From positions 9,335,222 through 9,399,221 of the forward strand of contig NC_054390.1 of assembly GCF_001625195.1 (NCBI RefSeq): a stretch of 64,000 nucleotides of DNA, given 5' to 3'. The notes under the pieces were generated by a model. The model was not told the DNA's origin, did not search any database, and worked only from the letters and a program-made list of their open reading frames with translations. Position numbers and translations under genes: made by a program. How positions within the stretch are numbered: position 1 is the stretch's first letter; the number at the start of each line of letters is the position of its first letter. Positions 1 through 10,513 of the stretch are shown here, in pieces. Source of the DNA: Drechmeria coniospora. Lineage: Eukaryota; Ascomycota; Sordariomycetes; Hypocreales; Ophiocordycipitaceae.

Positions 1-1633
1 GCTGTCGTGACATGTCCTTGCTGCGCTGGGCTCTTCTAGTACCGACTACCGATGCTGGCATTGCGAAGCATGGTCAGATTCAACGTCCTGCACCTGGTAC
101 AGAGACTAGGCGGCATCTGACACGCACATATGCAGCTCGGTATTATGACTGCCATGGACACCGGATTGCAGATGCCCATGACGAGCTACGCAAGTACTTG
201 TACTGCACCTACCTAATACCATTGTACAACGTCGGTTCGTGCCAGGTTTCAACTCGATAAATACTACCGACATGCTGTAGTTGCAAGTGCATACTACGAG
301 TAGGTGGGTACACAAGCAACTACGGAGCATTACAAGGGTACTTAATACTGCCTGCTACAGTCTACGGTACCACCGCTAACTTGACACCCAGTACTCGTTG
401 ATTGTAGGTGTACAGAATGTTGGTGCCCATCTCCAATAATACATCGTAATCATTACGTACCAACACCACACCGCGGCACATGAACACTGCTAGGTACCTT
501 ACCAGTTAGCACCTTGCGCTTGTCTCGCAAGTACGTGTCGACAGACGAACTGGCGGGACACTTGTTCCGGGTACCTCCATCGGCATCGCGCGCGCAGAAC
601 ACATGCGTACGCGTCTTTCTAGGCATGCATGGTGTTGCAGAGCGCGAAGATGGAACCCAGCAGGCAGCTCTCTGTCGCCCGACACGATGGTGCGTCGCCG
701 AGGCCTGATTGCTACCACTGAGAGCTGACGATGGGGGACGACGGTCCACTGTCGGCGTGCCAAGTTCCCCCCAGCCACAATTATTGGCCCATGGGTGGTC
801 ACCAAACGTCCAATACGAGCACCACCTCGCCTACAAGTACAGTGCAAGTACGCATGATGCATACGGGTACTCCTACACCTATTAGTGCCCCTACTGTACA
901 ACGTTGTTCTCCGCGGCACATGCACATGATGTACTGTACAACTAATACCTGTAGGTGTAAGTAAGTACTTGTACTGTAGGCAGGCAGCACTGTACGGTAC
1001 CATGCTAATACTGTACACCCGACGACGCTACTCGTTCTTGTGTGTACTTACGTGTAACATGTACTCTGTAGATTTCAAGTACCTGCAACATGTACTCTGT
1101 AGATGTAAATTACGTGTTAATGAATGTACTCCGCAGATGTAAAGTACCTGTACATGTACTCCCTACTGTACGGTCCTTAGGTACTGTACAATAAGTACAA
1201 TACGGAGTACGGAGTACTGTATTACTTGTTGCACCCACACACTGTACGTACGAATGCTCCTCCTGTTCCTTGTGCCCCCTTGATTTCTGCCCGTTTGCCC
1301 GCCCACCCCCCCAACCCGGCAGGCGGTGTCTCACCGTCCCCCATTCGAGCCCACAACTTTCCGTGACATGGGCCGTCGTCAGCGAGCCCCCCCCCCCAGC
1401 GGATGTACTTCCCTCCTTTCTCCCCTCCACACCAGCAGGTTCTCCTTCTTCAACCTCACCCACCCCCGTACTCTCCAAAGCCTTCCACCATCGAGCCCGT
1501 CCCACGACTCTTCCTCCATCACTCACGCAAACTTTTCCCGAAACGTGAGCCTCGACCGCCGCTGCCCCCCGTCTCCTTTCGACCTTCCTGCTAAATTTCG
1601 TCCCCAACCAGCCGTCAACCGCACTCAACAGCC
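1..1633. other. Intergenic region and actin promoter
   Basis: No supportable gene. The first 1.25 kb is low-complexity DNA built from short words such as GTACTTGTAC, CTGTAC and TACGGAGTAC (one copy at 1201-1210). From about 1270 to 1625 the sequence becomes strongly pyrimidine-rich, as is usual just upstream of highly expressed filamentous-fungal genes; this part is the likely promoter and 5' leader of actin. Confidence 0.6.
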
Positions 1634-3288
<1,655 letters not shown>

Positions 3289-3725
3289 GGTGAGGATGCC
3301 CCAACCTGCCACCGTGGCCCGCCCGACCGGCGCTGACGGAGACGGTGACAGCGATGCAGCAGCGAAACGCTCCCCTTCCCGATTCGCGACAAGGTTATGG
3401 GGGCCGTGGCCGTTGCGTAGCCCCTTCGGTCTCGCGAGCAACCCAACCGGGTCTCATTTTTACCAAAAGTTTTCGAGATGGTTGAGGGGATGGCGTTGCC
3501 TTTTTCGAGGACACAAGGTGGTCGGGTCAGTCCACGGGCTGCGACGGGACGGGACATGCGGGCCTAGGAAGGTAGAAGCCGAGGTTGATCATCCAAGTAC
3601 TTTGTTATTTTGCCTTTCGCTCTAGACTCGTGCAATGGAAGTCTGTGTGACAGTGCACCGCAGCCAGCATGGACTGATTCGACGAGACTCGCCATGTCAA
3701 GCAGCGGTCCGAAGGCGGCTTCGCA
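3289..3725. other. Convergent 3' flanks of actin and the RF-1-domain gene
   Basis: Between two converging genes. I see no other gene; it should hold both 3' untranslated regions. Confidence 0.5.
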
Positions 3726-4417
3726 TCACGGTCTCTTGTCTTGATTGCTGCTACTGTTCCTTTCCACCGCAGCCCCTACCGTTTCGGCTTCGGCTTCGGA
3801 CTGGCCTCCCGAGCCCTTGGCCTCGTCCTCGGCCGCGGCGAGGTCCTCTACGACGGATTCTTGGGAGCCTTCGCCAGTCTCCTGCTCAGGATGGAGCTTC
3901 CTGTACTTGCGCCGGCTCTTCTTTGCCGCGCTCGCCGCCTTTTTTCTTTTCACTTCGCCTACGATGGAGGAGCGGCTCTGGTGGCCGTTGAGAAAATCGT
4001 CGAGCTTCTGGGCGAGCAACTCGCGCGCCTGCTTGCGGTTCTGGCTGCGGGAGCGGGTGGCCTGTGATTTGACGACGATGCCGGTCGGAACGTGCCTCAG
4101 CTGAACGGCCGAGTTTGTTTTATTCTGCCGAGGGACAGAGGGGAGAGTTTAGCCAACGGGGAAGGAGGAGGAACGGCAGGAGAGTCACGGAAGGGTGGCG
4201 GAAGACGAACAATCTTTTGGCCACCAGGTCCGCTGCCTTTGAGGAAAGACTCGTCGATCTCGGCATCGGGGGGCGGTTTGGGCCGGGGGGGGAGGTTCTT
4301 TGCCTCGCGGAGGGCAGTCGTCGTGTACTGACACGGACGGGTTACTGGTACGGAGGCGGGGAGGGTGTTGTGGCTGGCATGGGCGACGCGTGCGACAGGG
4401 GACAGGAAGCGGAACAT
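3726..4417 (-). CDS. Mitochondrial RF-1-domain protein (release-factor-like, Rso55/MTRFR type)
   Basis: Probably rescues stalled mitochondrial ribosomes by hydrolysing peptidyl-tRNA. Two exons, 4417-4211 and 4124-3726, give 201 residues. The N terminus (about 1-35) is basic with Ser/Thr and no acids, as in a matrix presequence. The catalytic GGQ lies in GSGPGGQKINKTNSAVQLRH (about 61-80); the intron falls right after GGQKI. HVPTGIVVKSQATRSRSQNR follows, which is the standard RF-1 domain, and the C-terminal half is Lys/Arg-rich then acidic. The short length and absence of a codon-recognition domain fit the C12orf65/YLR281C family rather than true Mrf1. The donor (GTTCGT) is weaker than its neighbours, but the join restores the family sequence exactly. 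Confidence 0.85.
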
Positions 4418-5257
4418 GATCCGAGGGCTGGCCGAGATGAGTCTTCGCCGTCGTCTGTTGTGGACGACTTGAGCGGGATGATGGATGAATGAAAGGATGG
4501 CGGAGCGGGCAAGTTGACGTTGAAGGTCCTTTGCACATTCATCATTGACCAACAGCCAGGTAACTATAACTGCAGGCCACCACCCCGCTGTAGGCTGGTT
4601 AGTTAAGGATGATACAGCGCCTGTTACAGCGGCTTCAGTTATACTCGGTACGCCAGTACTTACTACTCGGGCACTATTACCTTGCTCCTCCAGCGACTCG
4701 AAAGTACTTACAGCGCACTCCATAGTAATAATTTGACATTCCATCAGTACTTACTTAAGTACAGAGTACGGAGTCCTGAAACAAGTACTCCGTAAATGGC
4801 CCTGGATAATTGGCACTGTCGTCATTACTAATCGTATCGGTTCTTTTTACAGAGTATCAATAATAACCTCCATCGTGAATCGATCTGAACCCAGCACCTG
4901 CAACCCCAAAAAGAAGCCAGAGACCGATCCGCTGCCTGTCTCGTCGCCGCCATTTCCAGAGACTCAAAGGCCACTTTGTGGAATTGCCTGACCCTGTCAG
5001 CTAGAATTGGTCACACTGTGCGCCCCGAGATCTTCTGTACCGACCAGCCAGAGACAGCAGCGAGGAAGCGGCGTGGAGCGAGACTGAAGCAACAGGGGAA
5101 GCCTGCTCTCCATCGACGAGTTTGCAGAAGCACGGCGGCGTTGAAGGCGTCCGGATTGGCGGGCTGTAACCGGAACGTCCCCCCTCATTATCCGAGAGGG
5201 ACAAACAAACTTTGGGGGCCGATTGGTGACGACGACGACGACGACGACGACGCCAAG
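4418..5257. other. Divergent promoter region
   Basis: No gene supported. Contains short GTACTTA/ACGGAGT words at about 4745-4795 and a run of eight GAC triplets at 5227-5250 that ends a few bases before the next start codon. Confidence 0.5.
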
Positions 5258-5695
5258 ATGCCGACATTGGGCGATTTCCGCCGATGGCTGCAGCGCAAGC
5301 AGTACCATTTCGAGGTGACGTTGAGTGTCTACATGTTTACGCCGTGGGAAAAGTTTGCCTTTTGTACGTACAACGCCTACCTACCGATGGGCTGCGATGC
5401 CTTGGTTGGAGTGCATATTTGCTGATGCGAGGACACAGACTCGATCCTGTTCCTTCTCTGCAGCCTCGCCTTCATCGCCGCCGTTCTCTATCTCCCGCAC
5501 CACATCTCGATCCTTGCCGGCCGGGCGTGGTACTACATCAAGGGCGAGCAGATTGACGTTGGCGCGTCGGCGCGCGAGGCGATCAAGGAGATGTCGGCGA
5601 GCGTCCTCCACGACGCCGCGGTGTCGACGTCAGCCGCTGCAACGGCGGCGCACCATGCCAAGACGACGCTGGATGCCATCGAAAAGGAGCTGTGA
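5258..5695 (+). CDS. Small subunit of serine palmitoyltransferase (SPTSS-like)
   Basis: Predicted activator of serine palmitoyltransferase, the first enzyme of sphingolipid synthesis, in the ER membrane. Exons 5258-5363 and 5439-5695 give 120 residues. The signature is VTLSVYMFTPWEKFAFYSIL (about 20-39), matching the family's LYxLxPWE block, followed by a membrane helix (about 37-58) and LPHHISILAGRAWYYIKGEQ. The C-terminal 40 residues are a soluble Ala-rich tail absent from the short animal proteins. An eight-Asp stretch would be added if translation began further upstream, but the ATG at 5258 matches the family N terminus. The intron has a GTACGT donor and CAG acceptor. Confidence 0.85.
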
Positions 5696-6575
5696 GCCCA
5701 GGAGAGCATCGGCAGGCGCTGTCTCGTCCGAGACGTGGGCCGCGTCGGGGGAAAGGGGCATCCTCCCACGCCGGGGCCGGGACTCTCTGCAAGCAACGAC
5801 TATAGAATACGACTGCCGTTCCTGCTTCCTGTCGAACATGTACATGTACAAATATATCAGCGCGTGCGCCATACCAGCATACGGTGGATTGGATGGTCTT
5901 GCGAGACACTGGTTGACATTCCTGGCCGAAGACAGGCGGGAGAGTTTGATTGAAAATGTTAATCATGTACGATACGACCTTGGCATGTTTTCATCGCGCA
6001 ACCAGTTCTGTCACCGCCGTTCAACGGCAATTTTGGGCTATTTGAAGCTGGGTCGGAGTCTGATGCTGGAGCGTGCGGCTCCGAGAGGGAGGTTCCATCG
6101 ACTCCCAACTGGCACTCGATACCTGAAGTTGCATTGCTCGATCACTTGCACACTTGCTAGACACAGGCTTCCTGACCGATACGGAGGCCGCTCATCGACG
6201 CAGGTACAGGAAATGCATTCGCGATTGAACCCTCAATCACTGTTGACATCCCGATGCGGGTGCCATGGGGTGGGGAGACGGGCGGATTCACGTCGAATAT
6301 AGACTTTGGCAGGGGCTTGGGCTTGGCTTGGCCTTTGGCTTGGCTTTGTTTCGGCGGTTTCGCCCCCCTCACCTTTCTCAAAGCATTCAAGGTCGGACGG
6401 ATAGATCACACGCACGCATTCAAGCTTACACTTGTATGCAGCGCTCTCGACACTTGATTCCCGCTGTCATCGTTTCGCGCAACGACGAGGCAGGGCGGCG
6501 TCGCGCTCAGCATCCCACGCCCCCTCCCCTCCCGTCACCCGGCATCGCCTAGGCCAACACAGCACAGCACAGCGC
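5696..6575. other. Intergenic region
   Basis: No gene recognised. Mixed-composition sequence upstream of the AGCAG repeat; it probably contains the epimerase promoter. Confidence 0.45.
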
Positions 6576-6841
6576 AGCAGAGCAGAGCAGAGCAGAGCAG
6601 AGCAGAGCAGAGCAGAGCAGAGCAGAGCAGAGCAGAGCAGAGCAGAGCAGAGCAGAGCAGAGCAGAGCAGAGCAGAGCAGAGCAGAGCAGAGCAGAGCAG
6701 AGCAGAGCAGAGCAGAGCAGAGCAGAGCAGAGCAGAGCAGAGCCGAGCAGAGCAGAGCAGAGCAGAGCAGAGTAGAGCAGAGCAGAGCAGAGCAGAGCAG
6801 AGCAAAGCAGAGCAGAGCAGAGCAGAGCAGAGCAGAGCAGA
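6576..6841. repeat. (AGCAG)n pentanucleotide microsatellite
   Basis: About 53 near-perfect 5-base units over 266 bases, with only isolated changes (a GCCGAG near 6741, a GTAGAG near 6770, a CAAAGC near 6803). The unit contains no stop in any of the six frames, so it creates long artificial open frames on both strands. It ends about 78 bases before the start codon of the epimerase gene, so it probably lies in its promoter or 5' leader. Confidence 0.95.
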
Positions 6842-6919
6842 GTCGAGTACGGCACAGCACAGCCCAGCGCTGCACACAAGCACACAGACAGCACGACGCA
6901 GCGATACGCAGTCGACAGG

Positions 6920-7885
6920 ATGACGACCCGGAGACCACGGCTCTTCATGACGGGCGCGGCGGGATACGTCGGCTCTGTCCTCACCGAGCTCGCCCTCGCC
7001 GAAGGGTACGACGTCCACGGCCTCTCCCGTTCGGCGACGAGCGACGAGAAGCTGCTGCGACTCGGTGCCGTTCCCGTGCGCGGCGACCTCACGTCGGTCG
7101 AGGTTCTCCGTCGGGAGAGCGCCGAGGCGGACGTGGTCATCGGGTTGGCCACGGCCTGCGCCGTCGCCCAGGGTAGCGGCGGCGACGAGATCATGGCCAT
7201 CGACGAAGGCGCCCTCGACGCCCTCGGCGACGCCCTCGCCGGCACCGACAAGCCGCTCGTCCTCACGTCGGGAACGCTCGCCGTGGCGGCCGACCCGTCG
7301 GGGGCCGAGACGACGGAGACGTCCCCGATGGACCCGAACCCCGACAACCTCCGTACGCGGTACGAGGCCTACGCCCGCTCCCTCGCCGACCGCGGCGTTC
7401 GCGTCGCCATCGTCCGCCTCGCCCCCTACGTCTACGGTCGGGCCGGTAGCCGCATCGAGCTCTTCATGACCTTGTCCGCCCAGGCCGGCCGCGTTCCTTG
7501 CGTCGACGGCGGCCGCAACCACACGTCCATCGTCCACGTCGACGACGCCGCCCGCCTCTACCTCCTCGCCGCCCAGCGGGCGAGTGCCGGCGAGGTGTTC
7601 AACGCGAGCGCCGCCACCGACGTGACGGCACGCCAGATATTCGAAGCCATCGCCGCCGCCGTCAGCGTCCCGCTCCAGGAGGTCGCCTTGGCCGACGCCA
7701 AGACGGAGCTGGGCGAAGTCTTTGCCTACTTTCTGAGCGCCGACCATCGCGCGTCCGGCGAGAAGGCGACGAGGGTCCTTGGCTGGCAGCCTCGAGGCAT
7801 GGGCATCCTGCATGAGATAAACAAGGGCTCCTACCAGACGCTGGCCAGGACGCTGCGAAGCAACGACGTCTCGGGTGAAACGTGA
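6920..7885 (+). CDS. NAD-dependent epimerase/dehydratase family protein (extended SDR-like)
   Basis: Rossmann-fold oxidoreductase or epimerase with unknown substrate. One exon, 321 residues. The dinucleotide-binding motif GAAGYVG is at about residues 13-19, and VRGDLT (about 56-61) matches the conserved Asp that contacts the adenine. The catalytic region is unusual: LTSGT is present, but the expected YxxxK is replaced by YEAYAR, so Lys becomes Arg unless another residue serves. VRLAPYVYGR and HVDDAARLYLLA are family hallmarks. These features fit the atypical SDR_a5-type fungal group. No introns, unlike most neighbours. The start is the first ATG after the repeat; an upstream open frame ends in the overlapping ATGA. 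Confidence 0.85.
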   Translation: MTTRRPRLFMTGAAGYVGSVLTELALAEGYDVHGLSRSATSDEKLLRLGAVPVRGDLTSVEVLRRESAEADVVIGLATACAVAQGSGGDEIMAIDEGALDALGDALAGTDKPLVLTSGTLAVAADPSGAETTETSPMDPNPDNLRTRYEAYARSLADRGVRVAIVRLAPYVYGRAGSRIELFMTLSAQAGRVPCVDGGRNHTSIVHVDDAARLYLLAAQRASAGEVFNASAATDVTARQIFEAIAAAVSVPLQEVALADAKTELGEVFAYFLSADHRASGEKATRVLGWQPRGMGILHEINKGSYQTLARTLRSNDVSGET

Positions 7886-8245
7886 TCCCTCGGCTTCCAT
7901 GTCCACATCCACCACATGCACACACACGCACATGCACACCAACTTATACATAATACGTAATACTTGTATATATAGTACCTGGCCTCGTTGCTCATACGTA
8001 CTTGTCTGTTATGACTAGTCAAGGACGAAAGGGCAAGGAAGATTGATTGACAGCCCGGGTCTCTCTCCTCTACAGTCACGTCTGCTCGACAAGGATGGGT
8101 GACGTGAAATGAACGAATCCATGGTATGGCCAATCTCTTTTTCATTTCAGGAGCTGCCATTTCCGGAAGCCATTACGCCTCGAAAACTAAACCGTCAAAA
8201 TCCCAGCACCCACCCTCGTCTCGCTGCACACCCAGCGGGGACCGT
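7886..8245. other. Convergent 3' flanks of the epimerase and uL4 genes
   Basis: 360 bases between converging genes. A short CA-rich and TATA-rich stretch lies at 7905-7980; no gene seen. Confidence 0.5.
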
Positions 8246-9509
8246 TTACTTCTTCAGCTGCTTCTTCTGGGACTCCTTGGCGAACACGGTCGCGTAGGGG
8301 TTCAGGCGCAGCATCACCTGCTTGTTGCGCAGGGGGTTCTTCTTCTGCACCGCCGACCGGCGCGTCGTCGCCTCGCCCTTGGGCGCGTTCAGCGAGCTCT
8401 GGATTTCGGAGCTGTTGATGAGACGCGTCAGGTCCGCCTGGGAGACCACGTTGGAAGGCAGGAGGAAGTCGCGCTTGTGAGCCGAGGGCACCGTCGTCGA
8501 GCCGTAGATCTCGTCGAGAGCCTTGAAGGCGGCCGAGGTCCAGACGATGAAGCGACCGAGGTGGCCGCCGGGGGCGAGCTGGAGCAGGTTGAGCGCCGTC
8601 ACGGGGCACGTCTCGACGCCGGGGATGTTGCGGAAACCCTTGACGAGCTCCTTGCCGTCGACGTCGGGGGAGTAGACGACGAGAGGACCGCGGCGCTGGC
8701 GGTGGCGGCGACCGCGGAGCTTGCCCTTGCCGGCGCGGAGCTTCTTGGAGCCCTTGACCTTCTCGAGCTCGGCACCAGCGCCGACGGCCTTGAGCAGGCC
8801 GATCGAGGCCGAGGTGCGGGCCATGGCGCCGGCCTCGAACAGGGCCGAGTCGACGACGAGGGGAACCTCGGGAATCGTCATCACCTGGTGGCCGCGAGCC
8901 AGCAGGAGAGGGGTGGCGGCCGACGCAGCCAGGGCGGAGCAGGTGGCGTATCGCCTGATGTCACCGTCAGCACTTTGCATCGTCCATCAGCGCCCGCGAT
9001 TCCGAAGTCGCTTACTTCTGGCCCTGGTTGATCTTGACGTGCCACTTGCGCCAGATCTTGGTGGGCGCGAACATGCGGCCGGAGCGGCACATGTTACCGA
9101 AGGCGGCCTGACCGGCACGGTGGGTACCGCCACCGGAGACACGAGGGATACGGGCAACGGCACGACCTGCAATTCCATCGTCAGCCTGTTGCTCCATCCG
9201 GGATGCGAGGTTTCCAGCCTGGCGTGACCGCGGCGTCGTCGGCAGTCTCGCACGACGGCGCTTGGCCCTGCCATCGCCGGTCCCCTCCTCGGGAGGTCAC
9301 GAACCAGTTCCCCAAGACTCGGCAGAGGTCTGGTGGCCGGCCTTCTCACTCACGGCGTACGGCTGGCGCTTGTTCTTGGCCATGCCGGTGTGCACGTGCT
9401 GGACGATATCCGGTCGGATCGGGCTCGTGAAGACGGCGGGAATGGGATGGGTAGCCCCGGAGGGAGCGCCATCTTTGCCGATGATGGAGACGGTAGGTCG
9501 CGAAGCCAT
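8246..9509 (-). CDS. rpl4: 60S ribosomal protein uL4 (L4)
   Basis: Structural protein of the large ribosomal subunit that lines the peptide exit tunnel. Three exons, 9509-9305, 9166-9016 and 8954-8246, give 354 residues, close to the family's usual size. Seen are [20 protein letters not shown] (about 47-66), the tunnel-loop sequence [20 protein letters not shown] spanning the first join, [20 protein letters not shown] across the second join, [24 protein letters not shown] and [20 protein letters not shown] at the end. Introns have consensus donors (GTTCGT, GTAAGC) and CAG acceptors. Identity is certain; short extra exons in the leader cannot be excluded. Confidence 0.96.
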
Positions 9510-10513
9510 TGTGAAGGTGAGACTTGGACCTGAGGGATGGCGAACTGCACGTCAGTTTGGTCGGCACTGGGGGTAGCCGTTGAAGCTCACCTCGGTCGTC
9601 GGGCGGCGTCGAAATTTGCTGATTGAGATGGAGGTTACGATTTCGGCTCGGCGAAATTTCGTAAACGAATTTTCCTCACTGTTTGGTGGGCGGAGGCCCT
9701 AAGCTAACTGGTACGTACCTTAAGCGAGGGGTGGTCTAGCACGTGATAGATTGGCCGAATTTCACGGGGCCGTGCGAGCCCATCTTTGAGCCGACTCCGT
9801 ACTGTACTGTAGGATGTGTACAGTGCTTGTACTTACGGAGTACTTGTACATGTACAGTATTTGTACACTGAAGTAAGTACAGTACAAGTATTACTGCAAG
9901 TACTTGCTGTAAGTGATGCTCCGTCCAACTACAGTACTTAGTTGTAGGTGCAAGTACTCCGTCCGCAGCAATAATTAATTGCTTGTAATTTTATCCTGTC
10001 ACGGTGCTCCGTACAATATACGGAAGTCAGTATTGTCGTACACAGTTGATAGTAGCAGTACGGTACGCAGATGGTTCGTAAGTACGGAGTACATGCAATT
10101 ACCTGCTTGCTTCTCAGTGAGTGCTTACTGTACTTACTTACTATTACGGAGCAGATGCGTTATTAATATGCGAAAGCTACTCCGTAAGTACTCCGTATTG
10201 TGTATTGTATTCGTACTGTGTACTGTATTATAGTAATCCGTACTCCGTACTCCGTACTCCGTCCTCCGTCCACCTTCATCTACAGTAATAATATATCTTC
10301 TTGCCTTCACCTCCCCACGATTCCGCCTACCTGGAGTCCTTGTACGCCGTAGTCGCATCATCTACAATTCCACAAGTCCACAGATGTGCTCGCCGACTTC
10401 GTTCATTTGTGTACATATCTCGTCGTAAATTCGTTGCATCATTTGGCGCGCTGTGCTACATCATACAATGACTCCATTCCTTGTCCCAACATTGTCTCCA
10501 ATGGGCCCTCCAC
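9510..10513. other. Intergenic island of GTAC/ACGGAGTAC words
   Basis: No gene seen. From about 9795 to 10270 the sequence is a dense mixture of TACTTGTAC, GTACAGTAC and ACGGAGTAC words (TACGGAGTAC at 10083-10092; repeated ACTCCGT units at 10230-10270). The first 250 bases probably hold the uL4 promoter. Confidence 0.6.

Noticed and set aside
453..1018. Overlapping open frames of 100-170 codons on the minus strand
   Set aside because: Low-complexity GTAC-rich DNA, no domain, no consistent codon use.
6467..7951. A 494-codon minus-strand frame with LCSAL repeats
   Set aside because: Created by the stop-free AGCAG repeat and the antisense of the epimerase gene.
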